Positions 10,538 to 22,900 of a stretch of DNA of 64,000 nucleotides are shown here, in pieces (within the stretch, counting starts at the first letter, position 1; each line of letters opens with the position of its first letter). The stretch is from NCBI RefSeq assembly GCF_000283155.1, contig NW_004454178.1, positions 24,031,800-24,095,799 of the forward strand. The letters run 5' to 3'. A model generated the notes under the pieces. That model searched no databases and had not been told where the DNA came from. It saw only the letters and a program-made list of their open reading frames with translations. A program made the position numbers and the translations under genes. The DNA comes from Ceratotherium simum simum. Lineage: Eukaryota > Chordata > Mammalia > Perissodactyla > Rhinocerotidae.

Positions 10538-10954
10538 TAAGCCAACAAGAATTCTGGATGCTATTCATTGCCTTCCTATGCTCTGCCCTGAGCAGGGGTC
10601 TTCCACAATCCCAGGGCTGGAGTACATCGTAGGGGCTCCCTAGAGCTCTCAGCTTCCCCTTTCTTGCCCCTCAACTCTGCAGAAGGACTCAAGCTGATAG
10701 TCAAGGCGAGACATACCATCAGTGCTCGTGCAGGATCCACACCAGTGTTCTCATCGTGCCTGAATACATTTCAATTACATGAATTTGGTTTATTAATGGT
10801 TTCTATGAAAGATGTGCTCATGAAAAAGGTACACACAAATTAAACTTTAGTCAATATTTTAAGTGCACTTGAGAGGTTTTAACTTTCAACTTAATATTTA
10901 CAGTATTTAGTTTAAAAGGGCCTGGAAAGAACATGATTAGTGGCCATGACTGCA

Positions 10955-11125
10955 GATCAGACCAGGGTGACAGATTCCATTCTGCTTCTCAATAGCTCGA
11001 TGACGTTAGCAATATTTCTTCCTGAACCTCAGTATTCTCACCCTTCCAATTTCTTCTCTACCTCCACTGAAGGGTTATTGCAGAGGTCAAAGGAGCATGT
11101 GTGCCAATAAACACTGTTTAATGAA
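10955..11125 (+). mobile_element. MIR SINE, sense
   Basis: Landmarks are a CAATAGCTCGATGACGTTAG region standing in for the usual GCTGTGTGACCTTGG, CCTGAACCTCAGTATTCTCA, then GGGTTATTGCAGAGGTCAAA and an AATAAACACTGTTTAATGAA end. Confidence 0.65.
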
Positions 11126-11600
11126 TGGATAAAGGGATGAGTGAGCTTCAAAACCCGCGGAGGGCCACACAAATGTCCCTAAAAATTTCCCAAGCTTTTT
11201 GCATGATTCATTTCATGCTGCCCCAACGCTTAACTAATATGCTGTTTGGTAGGTCGTCAGTATCAAAATATATCACACGTCCAGTGCACCTTCATGCTTT
11301 TCAGCTTGTTTGAAGGTTACGAATGGGTTGATGTTCACCTGCACATTGCTGTAGGTCACCATGCTCATGACCTCTGTCTAGATTTCCCAGGGTTGAGATA
11401 AATGGCCAGGGGGAGGACTCTTAACGAAGGAGGGCATGGTTATCTGTATGGTATGTGAAGAGTGCTGGGTAATTTTGGTGTTTTTCTTATTTTCAAAAGC
11501 TTCATTTTGTTGGCTTTTCATATGCTTATGCACTCAGACCTTTCCATGTAGGATTCAGAACGGCTGCCAATCATGTCATTTCACCCGATGAGTTGGAGCG

Positions 11601-11614
11601 AAAAAAAAAAAAAA
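11601..11614 (+). repeat. Poly(A) run
   Basis: Fourteen A residues with no recognisable retroposon body immediately upstream. Confidence 0.9.
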
Positions 11615-11639
11615 GCAGTGGCTTCATCAGCCATTTGTC

Positions 11640-12180
11640 ACAATATAATGTTCAGAAGCAACAGAATGGAAAAATCTGAATTCCCATAGTTATTTCCGGA
11701 ACTAAACTGATTAAAATCATTTCCTAGGTAGGTCGGAATCTTCCCTTTCACAATATTTTAGAAGAAAAGGCAAAGAGAGAGTCATTGTGGGGATGGCATT
11801 AAATCTGCTTGGATGACTCAGAATGTATGTTGGCACGGCAACATGTCGTGGGGCGAGCGGCGAGCATGTCATGTCGGTGGCCGTGGTATGTCTGAAAGAG
11901 CCTTGGGCTTCAGTATACCATGCTGAATTTGCTTCCTTTTAGCCTTTCACATGAAAGTGTTTGAAGCTAATCTTTTCATTCCTCTTTGCAGAGCTGTAAT
12001 CAATAGGAGGAACGCATTAAAGGTTTCCCCACCGTTGAATTTCTCAGGGTCGTTGTTAAAAGTGTGGATTGTGTTTTATGCCATACTGTAATGAGAATTT
12101 GAATTTCGTGTAGAGCCTGAAGTGTAAATGAAAAATCGTCAGTTGCCCAGCTGCGCAGCGGATGAATGTCTTTCTCTGCG
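11640..12180. promoter_or_regulatory. Candidate regulatory element with RFX-like site and CpG cluster
   Basis: No repeat was recognised. The palindrome GTTGGCACGGCAAC (11829-11842) differs by little from the RFX X-box consensus GTTGCCATGGCAAC. The next 45 bp are unusually CpG-rich for this AT-rich setting. Further right are a CTTTCA-CA-TGAAAG inverted repeat (11944-11957) and TAAT/ATTA-type motifs around 11995-12020. Enhancer function is inferred from motifs only. Confidence 0.3.
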
Positions 12181-12194
12181 ATTTATTCGGCACT

Positions 12195-12500
12195 TGTTCC
12201 CATTAATTTATTCAGCCATCCCTGCATTTGTTCGTTCAATCACTGATCGGGCAAGCTTTATGGAGCACCCACGGTGCCAAGAACTGTGCTCGTCTTTAAA
12301 ACGGCAGAGACGGCTGGGGATTCTATTTTTCTTTTGATTTGCTCCCAGCCTGGAAGGGGAGATGGACAATGAGACGTAGAAAAATGGTACGGGGCAGCAT
12401 GGTGAGAAGGATCCTGGTGTCCTATTCTAGAAATGCTCAGAGTCCAGAAGAGGGAGTGGTCCTTCAGAGGAGGCATCAGGAAACGCTTGTAAGGAAGGGG
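12195..12500 (-). mobile_element. L2 LINE 3' fragment, antisense
   Basis: The left edge has the reverse-strand L2 terminus: repeated TTCAxxCATTCAA-type sequence, ATGGAGCACCCACGGTGCCA, then AGAACTGTGCTCGTC. The CCTTCAGAGGAGGCATCAGG stretch near 12462 matches the antisense of the L2 segment that reads like a gene's last exon in many mammals. It is heavily diverged. Confidence 0.5.
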
Positions 12501-13906
12501 TCCTCCCATCCCGGCCTGGGGACAGCGAAGACTCCAGTGAGCAGGCCCAGGGGACAAGGTATGGGGCAGCAGGCCTCAGCACAGTTTCTGGAATGCTGTC
12601 TCTGTTAAAAGTAGACGCTCTAAGGAACAGCAAAGGCATCTGAGAGGTGTCCAGAAGTTAATAAATACTGAGGTCATTAATCATTGTCTGATAGGAGCAT
12701 ATTTCCAGGTGGGAATCAAAGGTCATAATGGCTACCCCCACCCTGAGGACACAAAATAGGGCTTCAGGACAAGGAAGTTGGGGGACGTGGACAGAGAGCC
12801 TGCGGGGAATCAGCACCCAGCTCTCACCGGCTGTAGAATGTGCTACTGGACCCGTGTTTCCAAAAGGAATGGGCGGTTCTCCTTGAACCTGAACTCCTCT
12901 CCTTGTCCTGCTCGGTGGCACCTGCTGCAGGGTGACTGGTCCTGTGGGTCTCTGTGGCAGTTCAAGGAAGAGGTGGAGGAGACCACATTTTAAATGCTGG
13001 GCTCTCATGGTCTCACCTAGGCAGCCGAGATCTGGTGTTTCCATCATGTTCTCTCCTCCTACCACACACGGGGTCTTTCAGCTAACGAGCTTCTGATCAT
13101 CTACTACGAGCAAAACACAGTCCAGCACTGCCAGAGGTGGCAGAGGACCACAGCACCCAGGGCTCCCAGCTGCCCCTCACCTGCCCTCTGCCCCTTGATT
13201 CCATTTCCCCACAGGATACACTTAGCCTTCTGTCTGGAGAGGGAAGGGTGGTCTCCTGTGAGGTAGAGGTGGGATGTGGGGGCCTAAGATCATAATGTGT
13301 TTAGTTTCATCCAGGGGTGACTTGATAAATGTTTAACAGCTGGCTCTCTGGAGAGAATAAAAGGCCCTGATCCATAGTGTCTGTTGATCCCTGTGGTGTA
13401 AACATTCCCACCATGGCCGAGTCCAGGCTACCCAGGTGATACCACTGACGGCAGTCGAGAAGAGATGCGCAGCAGCGCACAGTATTTCCACCATACAGAT
13501 ACCGGAGATGTGAGTCACCTGAAGGGCACAGATGGTAGAGAAGGTAATAGAAGAATTGGGAGTGATGCACTCGGAGGGTTTATCACCTTTGTTTTTAATA
13601 TCATGCATTTAATTCTAAGTTTATATAATTTAAGGTTTACATAATGGCCATGTTTAATAACTGGCTCACAAAGACCCTAAAAATGTAACCACTGGCTCTT
13701 GTGAACTGACCTGAGCTGGCTCTACCACACCTCACCACTGGGCCACAGCCCGCCCTCTCCCGGGTACCCAGGAGCTCAAATTTCTAAGGCTTTTTGGGGT
13801 TTGTGGTGTAAATAGGTTTGTTTCTTATTGGTTTCCCCCTCTTCAGGCCTTCTGATTTCCTTACAGTTTTAGAAGATGGAAAGTAAAAGATGAATGGTAA
13901 AGGTGA

Positions 13907-14025
13907 ATATATATATTTACATATACACATACATATACATACATATATGTGCATACATATATACATACATACACATACACACATACATATGTACACACAT
14001 ATACATACACATACATATATACATT
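13907..14025. repeat. Compound (TACA)n/(CATA)n/(TA)n microsatellite
   Basis: About 120 bp of alternating pyrimidine-purine ACATAC/ATATAC units with interruptions. It generates long spurious open frames on both strands rich in Tyr, Ile, Cys and Thr. Likely polymorphic. Confidence 0.95.
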
Positions 14026-14234
14026 AAACTTTCCCTGTTCAAATTTCTTCTCCTGGTTGGACCCTGACCGATATGGGGGAGTCAGTGCAGTCAACCTGCT
14101 GTGTTACACAGGCAGTTCAAGGGAGCTGTCGTATGGATTTTTCTTCTAACCCGGTCAGCGGCCACATCTGTCATCTCCCACCAGGGCCGTCACCTTAGTT
14201 TAATCCCTTTCTAGGTTTCGTTTGTTGGTTGTTC

Positions 14235-14335
14235 CCCTACTGTGGCTCTGTCCCTCCAATTCATCCTTCACACAGGGTCAGGGTCATTCTCCCAAATGCC
14301 CTGCACATCCTGGGACCCCTGGTCACTGACTTCTG
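14235..14335 (+). mobile_element. L2 LINE fragment, sense
   Basis: CCAATTCATCCTTCACACAG followed by GGGTCATTCTCCCAAATGCC matches the L2 segment that normally reads CCAATCCATTCTCCACAC, then an AGTGATCTTTCTAAA-like run. Short and diverged. Confidence 0.5.
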
Positions 14336-15384
14336 GCCACCCGGGGCTAGAGGATGGCCCTAGGGGAGAGAGGGAGGAAGGGAGAAGGCAGCATAGTCCT
14401 TCCTTCCTGTCTCTGCTTCGGTCCGTGTCTCTGGCAGTGGCTACTCTGAGCTTCTCTGGGAGCGTAATTCCCACTGGTGGTCCTGGCCATATGGCCTCTC
14501 CTGCCAGGTAGCCTTGGCCTCCGGGCTTGGGTAACCCACCTCCTCCTGAGTCCCGTAGGCCATAGAGGAGGCTACTCCCTCCCTGATGCCGGTCCCTGGG
14601 TTGGGTCATTGTCCTCGAATAGCCTTTCAGCACCGTCAGCACCTTTCACCAGGGTGCCCATACTATATCCACTCTACTTAACAACTGGCCTGGGCTCCTT
14701 GTTCTTGGCTGGACTTTGAGTGAATCAATGAATCCTTTCCTCAAACTTGACAAAGTCTCCTGCCAAGGGCAGGGCGGGCGTGGGGGCATTCTTGATTCCC
14801 ACCCATCACTCCCACTCCTTCACACTTGATATTTTTCTTTTCTGATTTCCTTTTAGTAAATGCCAATACTTGTCACTAGCCTGGTTAAAACTCTATATTA
14901 TTTCTAATGCTGCCCACGTAGAATCCTGTGACCCAAAATATCTCCTCTTTAGCTCTCAGAGGATAACATCCTGCTTGATGGTGACCAAAGACAGTAGTGT
15001 TAACAGGAGACACCCAGCTCTCCACGGAAGCCATCTAACAGGCTGGAGAAGGAACCACACCCCAGAAGCCTAAGGAGGGTGAGTGACTCACGGATGCGGA
15101 ATTCAAATGATCAGGCCGCGAGCAGTCAGGTGTGGTCACTGGTAGCCTGCCTTGACTTAATCAAGTCATCATTTCCGGATGCTCCGGCTCAGGGTACTGT
15201 CCGGACATTGCCCATTTGTCTTCCTGGTTCTATTCTGCGTTGGGTAAAACAAATTATGAGTGAGACCGGCCTCGTCATCACCCTCCTTTGTGACCAAATC
15301 CAGAAGCCCAGGGCTCACTGCTTGCAGGTTATAGCCTCTGCCTTCTCAGATGTCAGGCTCTGCTGTCCAGGCCAGCTCTTGTTT

Positions 15385-15460
15385 TACGAGGAAGAAACAG
15401 ACACAACGAGGGCAAGTGTCTTGGTTGAGGTCAGCCAGTGAGAATGGTGGGATTGTTCTT
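15385..15460 (-). mobile_element. MIR core fragment, antisense
   Basis: GAGGAAGAAACAGACACAAC, then a GTGTCTTGGTTGAGGTCAGC stretch and CCAGTGAGAATGG correspond to the reverse-strand MIR core (a gaggaaactgaggc, then caaggtcac, then agtggcag progression). Confidence 0.55.
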
Positions 15461-15894
15461 GGGGTGACAGATTGTAGCTGAGTTAAGCTCCGAGCAGCAC
15501 CAGCAGGCTCCAAGGACACACGTACCAGCACTGAGGATGAAGGGGATGTCCACCTCCCTCGTCCTGGCAGCACTTCTCCAGGGGTGCCCGGCCCAGCCAT
15601 AGTCCCAGGAGTGCTTCTCGAGAGAGGGAATTCTGTGGTCATGCAGGTTTGAGACGAGCTGTCTTGCATCGTGGGAACTTCACATGCCTCCTGGGCATAT
15701 GCGCAGCTGGAGAAGTCCTGGAGTAAAGAAATCCTTTTAGCTCGGTGGGCTGTGGAGCCCTTTCCTTATAGAACATGTATTTCTGGCCGGCAGAGCTGGT
15801 GTAGCCTGCAGTGCTGATATTGAACATGGCAGGTTTTCCATACTTGGCAATAAGGAGACTCACTGCGAAGAGTTTGAAACAAAAGCAATTCCTG

Positions 15895-16010
15895 GGGTCC
15901 ATCCATGGATGTTTTGGTTTAGGAGCTCCAGGGTGGATCCCACAATCCACACTTTTTAAAACTTCCCAGGTGATTCCGATTATCACTCAGGTTAAAATGT
16001 GGACTCACGT
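15895..16010 (+). mobile_element. hAT-Charlie MITE fragment, MER20-like
   Basis: TTTTTAAAACTTCCCAGGTG followed by ATTCCGATTATCACTCAGG resembles the interior of MER20-related elements (AACAAGTTCCCAGGTGATGC type). Ends are not identifiable, so the family name is tentative. Confidence 0.35.
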
Positions 16011-16054
16011 GCCCATGGAGGCATTTTTAGTGGGCATTGAGGCCAATAGTTGAG

Positions 16055-16090
16055 TTTTTTTTTGTTGTTTGTTTGTTTTGTTTTGTTTTA
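16055..16090. repeat. T-rich / (TTTG)n tract
   Basis: A run of nine T is followed by GTT/GTTT and TTTTG units. Confidence 0.85.
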
Positions 16091-17224
16091 AGTCTGAGCA
16101 TCCCAGAGGGAAACAGAATACAGAGGTTAGTGGTGGCACAAATCTGTCTTGGACCCAACCTGTAAGGGAGCATCTTGGAAGACACTGTCTCAGGAGAGAC
16201 CCGGAGAGAGTAATCATGCCTTTCAAGGGCTGGAAAAGATGGCTAGAGGGAAGTCACTTTACATCAGTGGCTTGCACTGAGATTGTGAGTGGGAAGGAAA
16301 ACATTTCCTCCAGAGGCCCTCACCTGCCCTGCTAAATAAGTCATTGTCCCTTTGGGAAGCAGGGGGAGGAAATGGTTTCCTCCATAACTGTTTATTCATC
16401 CCTAGCTTGCATGCTATCCAGGCAAATGCTTAGAGTGCATTTCTACCCATCCTGGGAAACGTGTTCAACAGCATATGGAAAGATCAAGTCATGGGAGACA
16501 TCTGAGAAGTGTGTGGATCCATTTACAACTACTCTAGGAAGAGCCCGGGGTCATGGCTTAGAAATGATCCACAATTCACCTTTTAGTAACCGGGGAGGCT
16601 ATTAGACCTGTGCAAACACTCTGCGAAGGCAAGCTTGAGCAGCGAGGGGATGTGAGGGGAGCAAGGGAGCCTGGCCGCCAAATCCCATCTCATGCCACGA
16701 AACCATCGTGTAGGACAGAGGGACTCACAAAAAACGGGGCTGTCCGACTCTCACGGAACCAGCTCCCAACCGGTGGGATTACGGGAGAACCAGAAGGTGG
16801 TCACCTCCAGGACAGTGTCCCGGGGAGAAGGTTCCGTGACAAGCACCCTGGACTGGGTGGACCCCGCAGTGAGTGGGAGCCATTTGCCAGGGCTCCTTGT
16901 GGCTTTTACATAGGTAAGCTTGGCTGCACAAAAAAATCTGAAAATCAGTTGAATACATTATGTTTAAGTGATCATATCTCATCCTCAGATTAAGATTCAG
17001 GGTCATTAACATGCACCAAAATCTTGCTTAGCTCACTGAGTACTTCCTTGTCTAGAAAACTCAGGAGTTTACTAATATACTTTGCATATGTATTATTTTC
17101 ACCCCATCCCCATAATCAAGGTGCCTCAGGGGTTTTAAGTAGCAGACTACCAGAGAAGGGGGTGTGGGTAGCAACTCAGAAGTTGCAGGTGAAACAGATA
17201 ACACGCAAACTGATTGTGAAGAAT

Positions 17225-17440
17225 TCGAGCTTCAGGTTCTAGCAGACCTGGGTTTTACCTGCACTGACCTCTGTGTGACTTTGGGAAAGTTATACAATAT
17301 CTCAGAGCTTCAGTTTCCACGACTATAACATGGGGAGACTGATGGAATCTTCCTCATGGGCTTGTTTTGAGCACTGGATCAGAGAGCATATAAACTGTAC
17401 AGGATAACGCCTGATGAACACATGCACTCAAGATAGGGTA
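17225..17440 (+). mobile_element. MIR SINE, sense, nearly full length
   Basis: It has AGACCTGGGTTTTACCTGCA, CTGTGTGACTTTGGGAAAGT, CTCAGAGCTTCAGTTTCCAC, ATAACATGGGGAGACTGATG and a GGCTTGTTTTGAGCACTGGA block, matching the MIR core and right half in order. One of the best preserved MIRs in the window. Confidence 0.85.
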
Positions 17441-17459
17441 GGTATGGTCAGCAGAAGTT

Positions 17460-17640
17460 GTCTGTCCCTCTGGGCTCCTGTAGCACTGTGACCTGCCTCC
17501 CTTCACCTCCTGTCTCCCCAACTAGACCCTGAACACCGTGAACCGGGAACCAAATCCTCTCTGCACACCCAGTGCCCAGCACAAAGCCTGGCTCTGTGCC
17601 AATGGCATCGCTGTTGAATAAACAAATGAACGAATGGATA
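17460..17640 (+). mobile_element. L2 LINE 3' end, sense
   Basis: CCCAACTAGACCCTGAACAC, then CACCCAGTGCCCAGCACAAA, GCCTGGCTCTGTGCC and the terminal TGTTGAATAAACAAATGAAC follow the L2 3' UTR and its characteristic TGAATGAATG-type end. It lies directly behind the MIR at 17225-17440. Confidence 0.75.
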
Positions 17641-18059
17641 AACAAGAGTCAGAGGTTTTAGCTCTGAGACCCAAGCTCTTCGCACTACGTTCTGTTGCTT
17701 TTAGAGGGGATGTAGTAATAACAAACACAGTGAAAGCAGGAACACGATTGGTTTAAACTGGTTAAACAATGGTCTCACAGGCGATGGCATGTAGATACGT
17801 TCAGAAAGGATAACGGATAGAACGTCGGAGCTTACAGACGCTCGTCTTAGCTGGGGGCGTCCTTGGACTCTGTCTCCCCACCATGTCAAGTGGTTTCCAT
17901 CTCAGAGACCTGAAAACGAAGATACTAGAGAGTAGACGGGTTTTCTTTTCTCAGTGCAAAAGAAAAAGAAATGTCTTTGTATGCTCTGACTTACAAAGTA
18001 AGTATCAGGCTCACACAATTAAAAGAAGAAACAGAAAAGCTGCTGTGTTCTTGGTGCAC

Positions 18060-18345
18060 AAAAGCAGGAGCTCCTGGCAGTTTGGCTCCAGCTTTGGGTG
18101 TTTTGGCAGCTCCAGGAAGGAGTGGCATGGAGCAGCCTGCTGGAGACAGTGGCCTGGGCGGCGACCGGATCCCCGGAGCGGGGGCAGCTGCAGCTGAGGT
18201 TTGAGCTCCTGGCAGTGAGAGAGTGGGAGGAAACTCCATCTGAGGCGCTCAGCGAGGGCTAAGCCCGCCGCAAAGGTCATCTCATTTAGTCCTGGTCTGG
18301 GCTTGGAGGGAGGTGTGACGTCACTCCTGCTTCGTGCATAAAGGA
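18060..18345 (+). promoter_or_regulatory. Candidate CRE-containing promoter or enhancer, CpG-enriched
   Basis: This block is more GC- and CpG-rich than its surroundings, with most CpGs at 18158-18180 and 18240-18275. A full palindromic CRE, TGACGTCA, sits at 18316-18323, and a TATA-like CATAAA at 18337-18342 lies 14 nt further on. A 14-bp direct repeat GAGCTCCTGGCAGT occurs at 18068-18081 and 18203-18216. No coding exon follows that I can recognise, so an RNA promoter or distal element is inference. Confidence 0.3.
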
Positions 18346-19850
18346 AATGGTACAGCCGTGTAAGGGGAGGAGGACCGAATTTGAAACTAGGACCACTGAT
18401 TCTGAGGCCACTCCCCTAGGCTGCCCCAGGAAAGGAATCGGTCTAGGCAGACTACATCAGAGACCCAGTGGGGATTCTGAGACAGCCAGCCCAACTGCCC
18501 AGTGCCACCCCCAGCACTGCCAGAAACTGAAACTCAATTTGCAGAAGAATTTTATTCTCTCTTGGCTGAGCTATAGGTTTGGGCATAAGTCCTTGAGTCT
18601 TTGGTTTCAAGAACAGATACACTTGATGAAACATAGATTTATTTTAAAGAATTTGCCAAAGTCAGGAGTTATCCAAAGGCCAAACAAGATTGCAGGCCGG
18701 GAATATCATCTGAAAATAGAATATCGGGCCTTTGGGGCTCCTCTCAAAAGGAAGGAAAGATGAAAGGAAGGTTTAAAATGGAGCAAAGTACACCAATTTT
18801 TACTTCGAGGTTCATTTTCCCCCTTCTTTCTTTTTGAGAGCTAGACTGGGTCTTCTAAGATTACTTTAAGGTTAGTAAACTGATGAACCATTCATTTTCC
18901 TGACAGTGTGTAAAAATAATATTGATCACCATATGGCTAGAAAGCTTATTTCTAGAAGCTGGATCCCTGCTGTAAAGATATGGTCGACTATCACGGCTGG
19001 AAACCCCAAACCACGTGGCTTGTTTTGGGTGTAAAATCCTGAAATGTCTGAAACTGGATTTTGTTTTTAGGGAAGGACAATCAGAGGCTGCATTACTTTG
19101 TGAAGATCCCTTATGGAGAGAGGCCAAGCTTTCTGCTGCATTTCTGATCACAAGTCATTTCTGTAATGAGCTATTCACTTATGTGTGGTGCGTACTTTTG
19201 GTCCCATGATCTAGAAAATGCCCGTAGATTTGAATGCTCAGAAATCAGTGTTTGTTTTGTATGTTGCTCTGCAGTTGGCTTCTCATTCAATCATATTCCA
19301 AGAGAATGGCTCATAGGGGAAGCGCCTTCTGCACCCTGTGTCTCCAGGGTCTGCCATGATGCTGGCAACATAGTAGGCCTAACAGAAGCTCATTGATTTA
19401 AGAAGCAGTTCAATGAATACAGGCGACGATTGCTCTTTTTGGCGACTCTTCCCTCAATTAGGGAATATGCAGACAGAATGGATCCATTTGGATTCTAATT
19501 CAGCTCCAGGAAATTGGCTAAGGCTGAGAAGATAGTAATCGCTGGGGTCAGGTGTGGCTTTGGGCCAGATGAAGTGTGCTTCATTCCACCGTAGGCTGTG
19601 TTTCTCCAAATATCCCTGGCTTCAGGGTGGGCCCACTGCCACCAATGGACCCATCCTCACTGGATCTCGCCAACTCAGATCTGTGAAGCCAGGATCTCAG
19701 TGAGCTAGACTTTCGTCCCGGATTTCCCTGGGATGGACCACCAAGCTCACGGCCTGGATCTGGAAGCAAGTACTGCCCGTCTTCCAAAGCTGGCTTCCTC
19801 TGCGCACCAACCATTGCTGCTCTCTCTTTCTAGAACATTCTGGTGCAGAG
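18346..19850. other. Unassigned intergenic sequence
   Basis: No gene or clear repeat is seen apart from an L2-terminus-like stretch at about 19330-19400 (ATGCTGGCAACATAGTAGGC then CTCATTGATTTAA). Confidence 0.5.
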
Positions 19851-19995
19851 GTGGCAACAGGGCTTAGGAGTCAGACATATGTAGATTCAAATTCTCACTG
19901 TGGACAAGTGACCCAGCCTCTCCGGCCGTTGATTCTCCTCTAGAGTGTGGACTCCATACTAGTGTCCATCTCAAACTGTGTGGTGAGAGTTAATT
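19850..19995 (+). mobile_element. MIR SINE, sense, diverged
   Basis: TTAGGAGTCAGACATATGTA, then GATTCAAATTCTCACTGTGG and GACAAGTGACCCAGCCTCTC retain the MIR left-core order. The right half is too eroded to align by eye. Confidence 0.6.
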
Positions 19996-22900
19996 GAGAC
20001 AGTTCTATGACAGCCCCACCACATAGCCAAGCACGGGACACTTGGCCCATCAGTGCTGGCTCTCTTTCCCCTTGCCTTTCTGCCTTCTTTTTCCAACCTT
20101 GCTCCAATGTGTGACATGATCGTGAAAGGACAATAGAGAGGATGTGTGTGCAAGCCTGTGATACCCAGACTTGGACAAAGTTGGGACCCTGCCCACAGGA
20201 GGGGCTCGGAGGATGGTTTATCAAATGAATCACCGATTAGCTCAATTTCACCATCGGCAAACTTGGCAGATTTAACTTGATCTGGCTGCAGCCGATTGCG
20301 TTGCAGTTTTCTTGTTCCTCTTGAAGAAAAATTCTTTCCACATCATCAGTCTTTTTATACAGATTTACCAGAGGTCATTTATTCTTACATTTCTAATGTG
20401 AAGTTCCTTTCCATGTTAATAGTCCTCCGTGATTAGTTTCTAAACCCCACCCTGCAGTTATGTACATAATATCTGAGGAATTTACATATTTTGAAAAATT
20501 GGTGACAGTGGGGAAAATAAAAAACAAATTCTTGGCCCCACTTATGATGACGCAATTCACGTAGCCCTCTGTCTTAGCCAGGGCCTGAGTAAGTAAGGAT
20601 CAGACAACTCCATTTGTTGGAACAACACCTAGGCAAAGGGATGGGGCTCCACCTTGCCTTATGGGCCCCTGAGGGCTTCCTAGAGGAGGTGGAATTCCTC
20701 AAGGGACCTTAATCAGAATCTACTGCACATGCTCCATTGGGGCAGCCGTCCACTCTGTCCATCCCTGAGCATCCACACTGAGTTTGTCCCAGCCCTCTCG
20801 ATGCCCCACTGCTTGTTGGGCAATCTCAGAGAAGGGAGAGAAGGGACGGTGAAGAGTAGGAACCAAGCCCACCAGCGAGCACCCTGACATATAAGAGAAT
20901 GACTCTGGATTTAGTTTCACCTGTATGTTCTCCAACTTCCACTATAGTTTTCACCTAAAAGGAGTTGGGAGGAGGGCAGCGGAACCCTTAAACAGGAGAC
21001 TGCCCTGCTCATCTTGGTGTCTTCGGGTCCTCATACGTGCCCAGAACACAGGAGGAGCCATGCACACTTGCTGAATTAAGGAATGAATGAATGAGACTCA
21101 TGCCCTTTGAGAGAACAGAGAGACTTCACTCATTCAGATCCAGCTGATTGATTTATGCGCTTTCATGAAACTCTCATAAATTTGGCCAACACTTACCACA
21201 TCTACCCTCAGGGAAGGCTGGGTTTTTGAAAGCAACTATCTGCGGGTTCCTTAATGAAAACCAAACAACATAAATCATGCCAAGACTCACCAGTGAGAGC
21301 CCCCGGGAAGCAGGCCCCTCTCTAATGATCTGCAGCGTTTCTGCGGGAATCCACCTTGGCTGGTGGGGGCTGAGTACTGGATGAATCTGTAAATAGTATC
21401 CTTCATCTCAACAAAACCTGGATTGTCGATGCTGTGCCTTCCCACATCCTGGGAGCATCATGTGATGGGGACATTGCTCCAGATCGATGATGGGGAAGCC
21501 TCCAAGCCAACCTCAGGCTGGTCTCCCCACTCCCACATGCACCCCAGTACCTGGCATGTAACTTTCAGAAGAAGAGCTAAACATGAAATGTTATTTTGAA
21601 TGGTTTCTTTTTCCTACTGAGAACAAAACTCACAAATCAGAGTTACTTACCTTTCTCCAGCTCTGCAGCTCATGAAAGACTTTAGCTTTGCTACCAAATA
21701 CTCTATATAGAATGACTCCATTAATCGTGAAAGCCTGTTCTCCATGCTGGTGCTAGAATTGATTTTTACCAGCAGGAGCCAAAGGCAAGCCTAGGATGTT
21801 GCTTTAGTAAGAGAAACCTCACCGGCTGTTTGGCTAGAGAGAAATATTGCTGTTTCTGTCGCCTGCATATGGGTTGACCAGCCCGTTCCCTCTGAAACAT
21901 TGCCTGGGGATACTCATTTTACTGAGATAACACCCAAACTTCAAGAGGTAAGGCCAACTTCATAGGTTTTGAAAAAAGAGTTGTTTTTCAAAATCCCCAA
22001 ATGACATCATAACTATTACTTTAGTATAAACACTCTTACTTCTGAAATGACAGTATTTAATAAGTGTTCTCTGAATGACTTTTTCACCACTTGGGTTTGA
22101 ATAAATGGAAAAAAAAAAAGCTAGAGTGCTAAGGGATTATGTGTGAAATATCCACAGACCACAAAGGGGTTCCTTTCTCCCAAGCCACAGCTGGCCGAGC
22201 TGGGATGGAGAGGGCACCGAACCACGTGGCCCTGAGGTGGGCAGCACAGAGCTGGCACTGGCAGAGACTACAACCAGCTTAAACAAAGGATTAGCATGTG
22301 TTTTTTTATCAGTCCAGGAAAAACATTGTGTAAGGTAAATTTTCATTAATCCTGTGAATTTCATCATTCAGACACACATGGCAGGCTCCCTGGCCTCCTT
22401 ATAATCGGAAATTTATGATGATCAGCCATTGGTATCTGGGAAGCAGAGCCTCCCCCGTGTGTGCTTGTGTGAGCCACGGTGTGGTGCTGAGGCCTGTGGT
22501 CGCATTTCCTACTCTCTTAAAGGGACAATTTGTCAGCCGTTCGAATAGGTTTCAGTGTGCACATCTTTCCACTGCTGGCACGAGTACAGATTTCCCAACA
22601 TTTATTTTTCTTCTAGGCTTAGAATTCTTTTGTGTGGCTGTTTACAAGACAATTTTTTTTTTCTTGCACCTAAACATACACCATGGTGGAGACTTTACAG
22701 AAATTTGAGAGAAGAGGGGTGAGTTTAAGATATTTTTGCTTTTTTCTAGGTCAACAGTGTTCAAGAGGCGCCGTGACGTGGTGGAAGAGAACTGCATCGT
22801 GAGTTTGGAGGTCTGGGTGGGGCCCCTATCTGCCTGGAGACCACATCCCAGCTTGCCTTTCTGTAATATGTGTGGGAGCATGGCTGCCCCATGTAAGGAT

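Larger units (their letters stand above)
14710..17220. other. Mostly unassigned intergenic sequence
   Basis: No gene was recognised. A short minus-strand MIR core (about 15385-15460), a possible MER20-type hAT fragment (15895-16010) and a T/TTTG-rich tract (16055-16090) are the only landmarks I can name. Confidence 0.5.

Noticed and set aside
13784..14094. Open frames rich in Tyr, Ile, Cys and Val on the minus strand
   Set aside because: They are translations of the TACA/CATA microsatellite.
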